The notes beneath the pieces are model-generated. The model was given only the letters and a program-made list of their open reading frames with translations. It was not told the origin of the DNA and searched no databases. Positions 44,236 to 53,484 of a DNA stretch of 61,790 nt are shown one piece after another (position 1 is the first letter of the stretch; each line of letters opens with the position of its first letter). Location: NCBI GenBank assembly GCA_022800525.1, contig JAAWQM010000010.1, positions 1-61,790 on the forward strand. The letters run 5' to 3'. A program made the translations under genes and the position numbers. Source of the DNA: Oscillospiraceae bacterium. Lineage in GTDB: Bacteria; Bacillota; Clostridia; Oscillospirales; Oscillospiraceae.

Positions 44236-46059
44236 ATGAAAAATTCAAAGCAAAAAACCTACAACATCTTTCAGAACTGCGCGTTCATGATCGGACGGGC
44301 CTGGCGGAGCTGCAGGAGCGTCCTGTGGATCATGCTGGGGCTCATCGCCTGCGGAGTGGGCGGGAGCCTGCTGGAGCTGTTCGTGATCCCGGCGGTGCTG
44401 GAGGCCGTCGGGCGGGGAGCCGGTCCCGGAGCGTTCATCCGGATGATCCTCTGGTTCGCCCTGGGGATAGTCCTTGTCCACGGCCTGAAAAGCTACCTGG
44501 ACCAGAACACCCTCTTCGGACGCATCCAGGTGCGCATCAGCCTGCTCCTTGACCTGCACATGGCGGTCTGCCGCACCTCCTACCCCCACACGGAGGACCC
44601 GGACTACCTGGACAGGATGGAAAAAGCCTGCCGCTGCCTGGAGAGCAACAGCGAGGCCGGGGAGGCCGTCTGGAAGACCCTGACGGACCTGCTGACCAAC
44701 GTCATCAGCTTCGTGATCTACCTCCTGCTGCTGGCCCAGGCAGGGCCGTGGGCGGCGCTGGTATGCGCCGTGCTGTCCACCGTGAGCTACTTTACGGGGG
44801 AACGCCTGCGCTCCTGGCGGTACCGCCACCGGGAGGAGGAGGGCGAGCTGAATCACAAGCTCTCCTACATGGTCACGCGCAGCCGGGACACCAAGCTGGC
44901 CAAGGACATCCGCATCTTCGGCCTCGCCCCCTGGCTCAATGAGCTGTACGCCAAGTACACCCGCCTCTATCAGGATTTCTTCGCCAGGAGCCAGCGGCGC
45001 TACCTGTGGGCGGACCTGCTGGACACGGCCCTGGCCCTCCTGCGCAACGGCGCGGCCTACGGCCTGCTCATCGCCATGGCCCTGCGGGGAGAGCTGACGG
45101 CGGCGGAGTTCGTGCTGTACTTCACGGCGGCCAGCGGCTTTGCGGGCTGGGTGACGGGCATCTTCTCCAATCTGGGCACGCTCCACCAGCAGAGCCTGGA
45201 GCTGTCCGCCATGCGGGAATTCCTGAAAATCCCGGAGCCCTTCCGCTTTGAGGACGGCAAGCCCCTTCCGGTGAAGCCGGACCACCTGTACCAGCTGGAG
45301 CTGCGGGACGTGAGCTTCCGTTACCCCGGCGCGGACCGCGACACCCTGTCCCACGTCAACCTGACCATCCATCCCGGCGAGAAGCTGGCGGTGGTGGGCC
45401 GCAACGGCGCGGGCAAGACCACCCTCATCAAGCTCCTGTGCGGCCTCTACGATCCCACCGAGGGCCAGGTGCTGCTGGACGGCCAGGACATCCGGCAGTA
45501 CAACCGCCGGGACTATTACAAGCACTTCTCCGCCGTGTTCCAGCAGTTCTCCCTGCTGGCGGCCACCATGGCGGAGAACGTGGCCCAGGCGGAGGCGGCG
45601 GACGTCGATCTGCCCCGGATGTGGGACTGCATGGAGCGGGCGGGCATCGCGGACAAGATCCGTTCCCTGCCCAAGGGGGCGGACACCCAGCTGACCCGGG
45701 AGGTGTACCTGGATGGCGTGGAGCTGTCCGGCGGGCAGACCCAGCGGCTGATGCTGGCCCGGGCCCTCTACAAGGACGCCCCGGTGGTGGTGCTGGACGA
45801 ACCCACCGCCGCCCTGGACCCCCTCGCCGAGAGCGACCTGTACCAGAAGTACAGCGGCCTGACGGGGAACTGCACCAGCGTATATATCTCCCACCGGCTG
45901 GCCTCCACCCGGTTCTGCGACCGGGTGCTGCTCATCGAGAACGGCGGCATCGCCGAGGAGGGCACCCATGAGGAGCTTCTGGCCCTTGGCGGACGGTACG
46001 CCTACCTGTTCAACATTCAGAGCAAGTATTATAAGGAAGGAGCGATGGAGGATGAATAA
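44236..46059 (+). CDS. ABC transporter half-molecule, permease plus ATPase
   Basis: A 607-residue exporter half-transporter: six membrane helices in residues 20-310, then an ATPase domain with Walker A GRNGAGKTT, signature ELSGGQTQRLMLARAL and Walker B VVVLDEPTAALDP. It should dimerise with the next gene product. Peptide, antibiotic or bacteriocin export is typical of such pairs under LytTR control, but the substrate is unknown. The LytTR-type boxes lie about 60 bases upstream; its stop overlaps the next start by 8 bases. Confidence 0.93.
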   Translation: MKNSKQKTYNIFQNCAFMIGRAWRSCRSVLWIMLGLIACGVGGSLLELFVIPAVLEAVGRGAGPGAFIRMILWFALGIVLVHGLKSYLDQNTLFGRIQVRISLLLDLHMAVCRTSYPHTEDPDYLDRMEKACRCLESNSEAGEAVWKTLTDLLTNVISFVIYLLLLAQAGPWAALVCAVLSTVSYFTGERLRSWRYRHREEEGELNHKLSYMVTRSRDTKLAKDIRIFGLAPWLNELYAKYTRLYQDFFARSQRRYLWADLLDTALALLRNGAAYGLLIAMALRGELTAAEFVLYFTAASGFAGWVTGIFSNLGTLHQQSLELSAMREFLKIPEPFRFEDGKPLPVKPDHLYQLELRDVSFRYPGADRDTLSHVNLTIHPGEKLAVVGRNGAGKTTLIKLLCGLYDPTEGQVLLDGQDIRQYNRRDYYKHFSAVFQQFSLLAATMAENVAQAEAADVDLPRMWDCMERAGIADKIRSLPKGADTQLTREVYLDGVELSGGQTQRLMLARALYKDAPVVVLDEPTAALDPLAESDLYQKYSGLTGNCTSVYISHRLASTRFCDRVLLIENGGIAEEGTHEELLALGGRYAYLFNIQSKYYKEGAMEDE

Positions 46060-47941
46060 GCAGGAAAAAGAGAGGCTGTCCTTCCGTGAGGCCATGGCCT
46101 ACAGCTGGCGGGGCATCAGGATGTGGTGGAAGGCCGCGCCGGAGATCCTCCTTTCCGGCGCGGTGCAGCGGGCGGTCACCGCCCTGGCCCCCTACCTGCC
46201 GCTGTACTTCACCGCCCGGCTGGTGAACGCCATCGCCGCGGGCGGGGACGCGGGAGAGGTCTGGCGGATGCTGGCGGCGCTGCTGGCCTCCACTGCGGCG
46301 GCGGGGGCGGTCCAGGCCGCCGCCAACTGTTGGGACGCCATTATGCGCAACAGCCACCAGTGGCCCACCTGGAACCGGTTTTTCGTGGAGAAGCTGCTGA
46401 GCATGGACTTCTGCGACGTGGACAGCCCCAGGACCCAGGACCTGCTGAACGAGACCGAGCAGGTCCGGAACTGGTCCGGCTGGGGGCTGAACCGCCTGTA
46501 TATGCGCACGTCCGACCTGGCGGGCGCGGTGTTCCGCATCCTGGGCGCGCTGGCGCTGTCGGTGAGCCTGTTCACCCTGCCAGTGCCCCAGGGGAGCGCG
46601 CTGGTCTGGCTGAACCATCCCCTGTGTCTGGCGGGCATGGCGGCGCTGATGGTTCTCTCCGTGCTGGCGGCCTCCGCGCTGGCCAACAAGGCCAACTCCT
46701 ACTGGGCCAACCACGACGGAACGGCGGGCAACCGGGCCTTTGGCTTCTACCTCTTTGTCGCTTTCGTGGAGCGGCAGCGCGGGACGGACATCCGCACCTA
46801 TGCGCAGGACCGGTTCCTGGAGAAGAAGGGCGCGGAGATGGCGGGCAGCGGAGGCGGCTTCGGCTTCAACTCCTCCATCGCCAGGATGGCGCTGGGACCG
46901 ATGGGCTTTTGCCGGGGGGCGTCCGCGGCGGTGTCCCAGGCGTTCACCGGCGTGATCTACCTGTTCGCGGGGCTGAAGGCCCTGGGCGGGGCCTTCGGCG
47001 TGGGGGCCGTCACCCAGTACGTGGGCGCGCTGGCGGGGCTGGCCCAGGGCCTCACCTCCCTGCTGGAGACGCTGGGGGACCTGCGGGCCAACGCCGAGTT
47101 CCTGCGGCCCACCTACGAGCTGCTGGACATCCCCAATAAAATGTACCAGGGCAGCCTTACCACGGAAAAACGCTCCGACCGGAAATATGAGATCGAGTTC
47201 CGGGACGTGTCCTTCCAGTACCCCGGCACGGACGTCTGGGCGCTGCGGCACGTGAGCATGAAGTTCCGCGTGGGCGAACGGCTGGCGGTGGTAGGCGAGA
47301 ACGGCTCCGGCAAGACCACCTTTATCAAGCTCCTCTGCCGCCTCTACGACCCCACCGAGGGGACCATCCTGCTCAACGGCATCGACATCCGCAAGTACCG
47401 GTATGACGACTATCTCGCGCTCTTCTCCGTGGTGTTCCAGGACTTCCGGCTCCTGGCGCAGCCCTTGGGGCAAAACGTAGCCGCCGCCATTGACTACGAC
47501 CGGGAGCGGGCAGAGCAGTGTTTGAAGAAGGCGGGCTTCGGGGACCGGCTGGCCTCCCTGCCCAAGGGGCTGGACACCTGCCTGTACCGGGATTTCGAGG
47601 AGGACGGCGTGGAGATTTCCGGCGGCGAGGCGCAGAAAATCGCCCTGGCGAGAGTGCTGTACCAGGACGCGCCGTTCATCGTGCTGGACGAACCCACCGC
47701 CGCCCTGGACCCCGAGGCGGAGGCCGAGGTCTATACCAGGTTCAACGACATCGTGGAGGACAAGACCGCTATTTATATCAGCCACCGGCTGTCCTCCTGC
47801 CGCTTTTGCGACGAAATCGCCGTGTTTGACGGCGGCAGAGTGGTCCAACAGGGCGCTCACGATCATCTGGTGGAGACTGATGGCAAGTATCAGGCCCTCT
47901 GGGTGGCTCAGGCGCAGTATTATCAGAAGCAGGATGCATAA
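46052..47941 (+). CDS. ABC transporter half-molecule, permease plus ATPase
   Basis: A 629-residue partner of the previous gene: six membrane helices in the first 330 residues, then Walker A GENGSGKTT, signature EISGGEAQKIALARVL and Walker B FIVLDEPTAALDPEAE. The ATG at 46052 lies inside the end of the first gene, preceded by GGAG; a longer in-frame upstream extension is not credible. A strong terminator follows at once. Together they form a heterodimeric exporter. Confidence 0.93.
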   Translation: MNKQEKERLSFREAMAYSWRGIRMWWKAAPEILLSGAVQRAVTALAPYLPLYFTARLVNAIAAGGDAGEVWRMLAALLASTAAAGAVQAAANCWDAIMRNSHQWPTWNRFFVEKLLSMDFCDVDSPRTQDLLNETEQVRNWSGWGLNRLYMRTSDLAGAVFRILGALALSVSLFTLPVPQGSALVWLNHPLCLAGMAALMVLSVLAASALANKANSYWANHDGTAGNRAFGFYLFVAFVERQRGTDIRTYAQDRFLEKKGAEMAGSGGGFGFNSSIARMALGPMGFCRGASAAVSQAFTGVIYLFAGLKALGGAFGVGAVTQYVGALAGLAQGLTSLLETLGDLRANAEFLRPTYELLDIPNKMYQGSLTTEKRSDRKYEIEFRDVSFQYPGTDVWALRHVSMKFRVGERLAVVGENGSGKTTFIKLLCRLYDPTEGTILLNGIDIRKYRYDDYLALFSVVFQDFRLLAQPLGQNVAAAIDYDRERAEQCLKKAGFGDRLASLPKGLDTCLYRDFEEDGVEISGGEAQKIALARVLYQDAPFIVLDEPTAALDPEAEAEVYTRFNDIVEDKTAIYISHRLSSCRFCDEIAVFDGGRVVQQGAHDHLVETDGKYQALWVAQAQYYQKQDA

Positions 47942-47982
47942 AAAGGAAGCGCGGGACCAGTCCGGTCTCGCGCTTCCTTTTT
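47941..47982 (+). terminator. Terminator of the ABC exporter operon
   Basis: Arms of about 18 bases (AAAAGGAAGCGCGGGACC and GGTCTCGCGCTTCCTTTT, with one or two non-Watson-Crick positions) around a short loop end in TTTTT, directly after the exporter stop. Confidence 0.85.
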
Positions 47983-47997
47983 ATCATGCGGGGCGGC

Positions 47998-48588
47998 TCA
48001 CAGGGCCCCGCCCCAGACCTGGGCCTTCGTCAGCGCCAGGATGGTCTCCGTGGGGATGCCCGCGATTTTATCACCGGAAATCTCTTGCAGCCTCCCGCCG
48101 CTCATCATGGCGGCAAGCTGTGCGCTCTGGGTCTGGTCCTCTATCCGGCCCTCCACCAGCAGCTTCATAAACTCCCCATGGCGGGCCATCCGCAGGTCCC
48201 ACCAGCTGATGGTATCGTCGTCCGTTCCGCTCCTGGAGAACGTGACCCTGCCGCTGCTGGAGGAGCAGGCGTCAATCTTCGCGTAAATCTCCTGGGCGCA
48301 GGCCGGGTCCCGCTCCATGCGCTCCTGCACCTTGGGATGGATGACCGCAGCCTTGCTCCCCGGCGGGACGCCGCCCAGGGCCTTGAGCTCCTTCGGCGCA
48401 ATGAACCTTCCGTCGATGGAGCCATAGAAGGGATTTTCCCCCTTGGGCTGCCAGTTTTCCAGTGTTTCCTTCGCCTTGTCCCCGTCCTGGTACAGCAGAT
48501 AATGGGGGTAATCGTTCCGCATGCTCCAAAAGCCGCTGCTGGCGTCAAAGGCGTGGTAGTGGATGTTGGGATATTTCACCCGCAGCAT
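47998..48588 (-). CDS. Protein of unknown function, probably truncated at its N-terminus
   Basis: A 196-residue protein I cannot name with confidence. It reads RVKYPNIHYHAFDASSG, NDYPHYLLYQDGD, GSIDGRFIAPKELKALGG and an acidic-aromatic C-terminal half. The open frame continues upstream without a start to a TGA near 48691, first through PAVEAPSLEAM and then into residues that belong to a kinase remnant, so the first ATG is unlikely to be the original start. It resembles accessory proteins of Clostridia that I recall only vaguely (DUF6033-like). Confidence 0.5.
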   Translation of the reverse strand: MLRVKYPNIHYHAFDASSGFWSMRNDYPHYLLYQDGDKAKETLENWQPKGENPFYGSIDGRFIAPKELKALGGVPPGSKAAVIHPKVQERMERDPACAQEIYAKIDACSSSSGRVTFSRSGTDDDTISWWDLRMARHGEFMKLLVEGRIEDQTQSAQLAAMMSGGRLQEISGDKIAGIPTETILALTKAQVWGGAL

Positions 48589-48615
48589 CGCCTCCAGGGA
48601 TGGCGCCTCAACCGC

Positions 48616-48773
48616 CGGCGTGTCCTCCAGGCTGGTGTACTCCCCACTCCGGGCAGCCCCGTGATGTTGGTCATATGGCCACGCAGCTCATGCTTGAGCT
48701 GGCGGATATGGGGGTAGAACTGCTCCGCCTCGTGAATCCGCGCCCGGATTGCCTGTGCCTGCTGGCATTCCAT
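48616..48773 (-). pseudogene. Fragment of a GHKL sensor kinase
   Basis: IRQLKHELRGHMTNITGL is read in one frame (48773 to about 48654), then ARSGEYTSLEDT in the next frame; together they match the dimerisation/His-acceptor region of AgrC-type kinases. The sensor and ATPase regions are missing and the frame is shifted by one base, so this is a remnant. It runs straight into the frame of the unknown protein at 47998-48588. Confidence 0.6.
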
Positions 48774-48780
48774 GAAATGG

Positions 48781-48939
48781 GAGGCCGGCTCCCTCTTTCA
48801 GGAAGCAGAGGTACGCCTTTACAAAGTCCTGGTACTTGTACTTTGAGAGCAGCAGCTCCTCTCCGCTTGTCAGCGTCACCTCCGTCTTGGCGTACCCGTT
48901 CACATAGGAGAGATTGACCAGATACCCCTTGATCTTCCT
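48781..48939 (-). pseudogene. C-terminal fragment of a LytTR response regulator
   Basis: About 53 residues (YLVNLSYVNGYAKTEVTLTS, GEELLLSKYKYQDFVKAYL) match the end of a LytTR DNA-binding domain. The receiver and the beginning of the LytTR domain are gone. With the kinase fragment it is what is left of a second two-component locus. Bases 48940-49060 hold nothing else I can support. Confidence 0.65.
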
Positions 48940-49060
48940 CTGCGCGTTTATTCGTCCGAAAGGGCGCGGGAGAAAAGCCCCTTGGCGCAAGTGGACGCTC
49001 CCCGCAGCCAAAAACAGCGCACAGTCCCCCCTGGAGACCGTGCGCCGTCCATTCCCGGAT

Positions 49061-50713
49061 TCACACCCGGGAAGCCTTGTTCAGTTCCGCCGCCCTATCC
49101 AGGGCCGCGTCGATGTTGGGGACAAAGTTCTCCCCGCCGATCTCGCTGTACAGACCGGACCGGCGGAAGACCGACAGCGGCTGCTCGTTGACGTGGGAGA
49201 AGATCACCGCGATATCCTTGTCCCTGCACTCCGTACAGAGCCGCTGGAGGCTGTTCAGGGCGGTGATGTCCATGGCGGGCACCGAGCGCATCCGCAGGAT
49301 CAGCACCCGGCGTTCCCCTTTGCGCTCCATGTGGGGAATCTTGTCCGCCGCGCCGAAGAACATGGGGCCGGTGATCTCGTAGACCATCACATGGGATGGG
49401 ACCGGCTTCAGGCGGCCCTGATCGTCTCCGGTGTCCTCTATGTACTCCCACTCCTTGACCACGGCCACGTCCGCCATCCGTTTCATGAACAGCAGGCAGG
49501 CCAGGGACAGGCCCACGATGATGGCTACCACCAGGTCAAAGGCCACCGTCAGCAGGAAGGTGACGGCCAGCACGGCCACGTCGCTTTTGGGCGAACGCTT
49601 AACCACCTTCGCCACCGTGCGCCAGCCGCTCATGTTATAGGCCACCTGAAACAGAATCGCCGCGATGCAGGGCATGGGAATCAGCTCCGCGTAGGGCATC
49701 AGCAGCGCAAGCACCAGCAGAAGCACCAGGGCATGGACCATCCCGGCTACGGGGGACCTGCCGCCGTTTTTGATGTTGGCCGCCGTGCGGGCAATGGCTC
49801 CCGTAGCCGGGATGCCTCCGAAAAGCGCGGACGCGGCGTTTCCTACACCCTGGGCCACCAGCTCCATATTGGAGTTGTGGCGCGCGCCGATCATCTCGTC
49901 CGCTACCACAGCGGACAGCAGGGACTCAATGGCCGCCAGGACGGCGATGGTGAAGGCGTCAGGCAGCACGGCCTCTATCGTGGCGTAGGAGACGGCGGGC
50001 ATAGTGAGCCTGGGCAGCGCGCTGGAAATCGTATACAGGTCGCCGATGGTGTTCACCGGCAGGTCCAGCAGCCTGACCGCGCCTGCGGTGACGACGACCG
50101 CCACCAGAGACGGCGGGACCTTCTTGAGCGCCTTGGGGCAGAGGACCAGAACCGCCAGCGCGAGGCATCCCACCCCTGCCGCGTACCAGTTCACGGTGTG
50201 GAAGGTGCAGACCACCTCCTCCATTTTCTCCATGGTCTCCACCGGGGAATGGGTGAAGGTCAGGCCAAAGAAGTCCTTGAGCTGGCCGATCACGATAGTG
50301 ACAGCGATGCCCGCGGTGAAGCCTGCGGTGATGGTGTAGGGGATGAATTTTATCATGCTGCCCATGCGCAGGACGCCCATCAGAATCAGGATCAGCCCTG
50401 CCAGGATGGTTGCGGCGGCAAGGCCCTCCATGCCGTTGCGGGCCACGATTCCCGCCACGATGGTGGCAAAGGCGGCGGTGGGTCCGGCAATCTGTACCTT
50501 GCTCCCGCCCAGAGCGGAAATCAGGAAGCCCGCCACGATAGCGGTATAGAGTCCCTGCTCAGGGGACACGCCGGAGGCCAGGGCCAGCGCGATGGACAGC
50601 GGCAGTGCGATGATTGCCACGATGATTCCGGCGGTCAGGTCTTTGACAAAGTCCTGACGGGAGTAATGCTTGAGGGAATGGACCAGCTGGGGCGTCAGGC
50701 GTTGCTTTTGCAT
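49061..50713 (-). CDS. SulP family inorganic anion transporter with STAS domain
   Basis: A 550-residue transporter: about 12-14 membrane segments up to residue 400 (LTAGIIVAIIALPLSIALALASGV near the start) and a C-terminal cytoplasmic STAS domain (about 430-545; VLILRMRSVPAMDITALNSLQRL). SulP proteins carry sulfate, bicarbonate or dicarboxylates by symport or exchange. Start at 50713 is set by GAGGAG nine bases upstream; an upstream in-frame ATG at 50764 has no ribosome-binding site. Confidence 0.92.
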   Translation of the reverse strand: MQKQRLTPQLVHSLKHYSRQDFVKDLTAGIIVAIIALPLSIALALASGVSPEQGLYTAIVAGFLISALGGSKVQIAGPTAAFATIVAGIVARNGMEGLAAATILAGLILILMGVLRMGSMIKFIPYTITAGFTAGIAVTIVIGQLKDFFGLTFTHSPVETMEKMEEVVCTFHTVNWYAAGVGCLALAVLVLCPKALKKVPPSLVAVVVTAGAVRLLDLPVNTIGDLYTISSALPRLTMPAVSYATIEAVLPDAFTIAVLAAIESLLSAVVADEMIGARHNSNMELVAQGVGNAASALFGGIPATGAIARTAANIKNGGRSPVAGMVHALVLLLVLALLMPYAELIPMPCIAAILFQVAYNMSGWRTVAKVVKRSPKSDVAVLAVTFLLTVAFDLVVAIIVGLSLACLLFMKRMADVAVVKEWEYIEDTGDDQGRLKPVPSHVMVYEITGPMFFGAADKIPHMERKGERRVLILRMRSVPAMDITALNSLQRLCTECRDKDIAVIFSHVNEQPLSVFRRSGLYSEIGGENFVPNIDAALDRAAELNKASRV

Positions 50714-50876
50714 AGGATTTCTCTCCTCTCTCTGGATCACGCTTTTTTCGTCAGGCGCACGCATCGGCGCGGCCTGCGGTCACCGGTTGACCTCCGGGTT
50801 ATCTGTGCGGCCTACAAGATAATCGATGGAACAGTCAAGATAATCGGCTATTGGGGCAAAATTCAGGAGGCTCATC

Positions 50877-51137
50877 ATGACGAAACTGCAAGAATATCTG
50901 TGCAACTACATAACAGAAGACCGAATTTCGGACCTTGCGTCGGACGAGGAATATATCCACGCCCAGCAGGTACGGGACGCTGCGGAGAAAAAACTGTCCG
51001 CCCTCCTCATCACCGAACAAATAGAGCTGTTTTCCTGCTATATGGATGAAGAAAATTATCTTGCAAGCCTACACCTCCGGCACATTTTCCAAGAACCCCT
51101 GGCGCTCGCGCCTGATCTCCTCAATTTGACATTATAA
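50877..51137 (+). CDS. Small acidic helical protein of unknown function
   Basis: An 86-residue mainly alpha-helical protein, MTKLQEYLCNYITEDRI, with many Glu and Asp and a predicted coiled-coil centre (VRDAAEKKLSALLITEQIELF). AGGAGG is about six bases upstream of the ATG. I recognise no family; short proteins of this style occur in Clostridial accessory regions. It is divergent from the SulP gene. Confidence 0.55.
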   Translation: MTKLQEYLCNYITEDRISDLASDEEYIHAQQVRDAAEKKLSALLITEQIELFSCYMDEENYLASLHLRHIFQEPLALAPDLLNLTL

Positions 51138-51307
51138 CCGATCAGGGCTGGAATGGCAAGGCGGAAACACACACGGACGGGGAAATCAATTTTCAGAAGA
51201 ACCATCTTCCAAACCGTGCCAGACTGTATAAGGGCAGGCATTACCCGCCCGCATCTCAAGGGCAGAACCGCGCCTGTTGATACCCCGCAGATGCCCTCCA
51301 GGCAGCG

Positions 51308-51326
51308 GGCGCACATTGTGCGCCCC
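51308..51326. repeat. Short perfect hairpin GGGCGCAC/GTGCGCCC
   Basis: GGGCGCAC (51308-51315), ATT, GTGCGCCC (51319-51326), just before the ygiQ stop region. It resembles other GC-rich intergenic hairpins of this window (20549-20578, 53365-53389). The rest of 51138-51358 shows no gene. Confidence 0.6.
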
Positions 51327-51358
51327 TACACAGGCGAATCCTGGCCCGGCAGGTCCCG

Positions 51359-53275
51359 CTATTTCGAGCGTCTGCGTTTGCCGGGATTGGGTCTGCCGCG
51401 TTTTTCGGGAGCTTTGGGCTTCTCCTTCGGCCTGCCGTGCTTTTCGGGGGCCTTCGGCTTTTCCGCGGGCCTGCCGCTGTGGAGGGGACGGACCAGGCAG
51501 TCCTTCCCGTACCCGATCAGGTCCTCCCGGCCCGCCTTGTGCAGCGCCTCCACCACCAGCCGCCGCATCTCCGGACGCTTCCATTGCAGCAGCGCCCGTT
51601 GCAGCGCCTTGTCGTGAGGGCTTTTCGCCACATACACCGGCTCCATGGTCCTTGGGTCAAGCTCCGTGTACCACATGCAGGTGGACAGCGTCCCAGGCGT
51701 CGGGTAGAAATCCTGGACCTGCTCCGGCTGGCGGCCCGTCCTGTTGAGGAACTCCGCCAGCTCCACCGCGTCCTGGAGTGTACAGCCGGGATGGCTGCTC
51801 ATGAGGTAAGGCACCAGATACTGCTCCAGGCCGTAGCGCTGGTTGAGCCTCCGGTACTTCTCCCGGAACCGCTCATAGACCTCGAAGTGGGGCTTGCCCA
51901 TGTAGTCCAGCACCCGGGCGGAGCAGTGCTCCGGCGCGACCTTCAATTGTCCGGACACATGATAGCGCACCAGCTCGGACAAAAATTCGCTGTTCTTCTC
52001 GCACAGCAGGTAATCAAACCGGATGCCGCTGCGGATAAACACCTTCTTCACCCCAGGCACCGCCCGCACCTTCCGCAGGAGGGCCAGATAGTCGGCGTGG
52101 CTGGGGTCAATGTTTTTGCAGGGCGTGGGGGCAAGGCAGGAGCGGTTTTTGCACATGCCGTTTTTCTTCTGCTGCTGGCAGGAGGGATGCCGGAAATTGG
52201 CCGACGGCCCGCCCACGTCGTGGACGTAGCCCTTGAATTTGGGATCGCGGGTAAAGCCCTCCACCTCCCGGACCACGCTCTCGTGACTGCGGGAGGTAAT
52301 CATCCGCCCCTGGTGGAACGCCAGGGAACAGAAATTGCAGCCGCCGAAGCAGCCCCGGTTGTGGGTGACGGAAAAGCGCACCTCCTCAATGGCGGCCACG
52401 CCGCCCAGCGCGTCGTACATGGGATGGACCTCCCGGGCGTAGGGCAGCTCCGCCACGGCGTCCAGCTCTTCCCGGCTCAGGGGCATGGCGGGAGGATTGA
52501 CCACCAGCATACGCTCCCCGTGCCGCTGGAGGACGGCCCTGCCCCGGACAGGATCGTGCTCCTCGTACTCTATTCTGGTTGCGGCTGCGTAGTCCCGCTT
52601 ATCGGAGGCCGCCGCCTCAAAGGACGGGACCGTGACGCTCTCATAGGCGCAGTCCGGGTCTTTTGCGGCGTAAGCGGTGCCCCGGATATCGGTCAGCTTC
52701 TTCACCGGCTCGCCCTTGGACAGGCGGCGGGCGATCTCCCGTGTGGCCCGCTCCCCCATGCCGTAGACCAGCAGGTCCGCCTGGGCGTCAAAGAGGATGG
52801 AGCGGCGCACCGCGTCGTCCCAGTAGTCGTAGTGGGCGAACCGCCGCAGGCTGGCCTCCAGGCCGCCGATGATAATGGGCGTGTCCGGGAACGCCTCCCT
52901 GGCCCGGTTGGCGTAGACGATGGTGGGGCGGTCAGGCCGCAGGCCCATTCTGTTCCCGGGGCTGTAGGCGTCGGAGGAACGGCGCTTCCTGGCGGCGGTG
53001 TAGTGGGCCACCATGGAGTCGATGTTCCCGCCGCCGATCAGGACGGCGTACCGGGGCTTCCCCATGGCCCGGAAGGCGTCCGCGCTGTGCCAGTCCGGCT
53101 GGGCCAGCACCGCAGTCCGGAACCCCTCCGCCTCCAGCACACGGGCGATGATGGCGGTTCCGAAGGACGGATGGTCCACGTAGGCGTCGGCGGTAACCAC
53201 CAGGAAGTCGTAGTACCACCAGCCCCTCTCCTGCATGTCCTCCCTGCTGACGGGAAGGAAGTTGTATGAATCCAT
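51359..53275 (-). CDS. YgiQ family radical SAM protein
   Basis: A 638-residue UPF0313/YgiQ protein. The radical SAM cysteines are in CFGGCNFCSL; the N-terminal part is a cobalamin-binding-like domain (VVTADAYVDHPSFGTAII, RYAVLIGGGNID), and the basic Pro/Lys-rich C-terminal tail is low complexity. The reaction is unknown. Start at 53275 (MDSYNFLPV) is set by AGGAG seven bases upstream, six codons after the first ATG. Confidence 0.92.
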   Translation of the reverse strand: MDSYNFLPVSREDMQERGWWYYDFLVVTADAYVDHPSFGTAIIARVLEAEGFRTAVLAQPDWHSADAFRAMGKPRYAVLIGGGNIDSMVAHYTAARKRRSSDAYSPGNRMGLRPDRPTIVYANRAREAFPDTPIIIGGLEASLRRFAHYDYWDDAVRRSILFDAQADLLVYGMGERATREIARRLSKGEPVKKLTDIRGTAYAAKDPDCAYESVTVPSFEAAASDKRDYAAATRIEYEEHDPVRGRAVLQRHGERMLVVNPPAMPLSREELDAVAELPYAREVHPMYDALGGVAAIEEVRFSVTHNRGCFGGCNFCSLAFHQGRMITSRSHESVVREVEGFTRDPKFKGYVHDVGGPSANFRHPSCQQQKKNGMCKNRSCLAPTPCKNIDPSHADYLALLRKVRAVPGVKKVFIRSGIRFDYLLCEKNSEFLSELVRYHVSGQLKVAPEHCSARVLDYMGKPHFEVYERFREKYRRLNQRYGLEQYLVPYLMSSHPGCTLQDAVELAEFLNRTGRQPEQVQDFYPTPGTLSTCMWYTELDPRTMEPVYVAKSPHDKALQRALLQWKRPEMRRLVVEALHKAGREDLIGYGKDCLVRPLHSGRPAEKPKAPEKHGRPKEKPKAPEKRGRPNPGKRRRSK

Positions 53276-53364
53276 GGCGTTTCTCCTGTTCATCTGCGGT
53301 TTTGTTTACAGTATAGCACAGGCCGGGCGGTATAGCAATCGAAGATATCAATAATGCCGGTTTT

Positions 53365-53389
53365 GCAGAGGCGGATATCATCCGCCCCT
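53365..53389. repeat. Intergenic palindrome of the GCGGAT/ATCCGC type
   Basis: TGCAGAGGCGGAT, ATC... with ATCCGCCCCTGCA: 13-base arms with one mismatch around a two- or three-base centre. Arms match TGCAGGGGCGGAT of the hairpin at 20549-20578, and the core recurs at 61122-61136. Confidence 0.65.
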
Positions 53390-53445
53390 GCAAGGACTGC
53401 GCGATACCTGGCACTGCTGCGAACGCCGCGCTGCCGTGCAGACGC

Positions 53446-53483
53446 GGAAAAGCCGCTGCCCTTCATCTCGCAGCGGCTTTTCC
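53446..53483 (-). terminator. Terminator of the aromatic amino acid operon
   Basis: GGAAAAGCCGCTGC (53446-53459) and GCAGCGGCTTTTCC (53470-53483) form a 14-bp stem starting one base after the pheA stop on the minus strand. No strong T run follows, but TTTT is within the 3' arm. Confidence 0.7.
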
Positions 53484-53484
53484 G

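Noticed and set aside
44245-47866. Two open frames of over 600 codons antisense to the ABC exporter genes.
   Set aside because: His/Gln/Arg-rich translations without motifs, caused by high GC at third codon positions of the real genes.
51153-51617. A plus-strand coding frame overlapping the end of ygiQ.
   Set aside because: Low-complexity Arg/Pro/Ser-rich translation, mostly antisense to the basic ygiQ tail.
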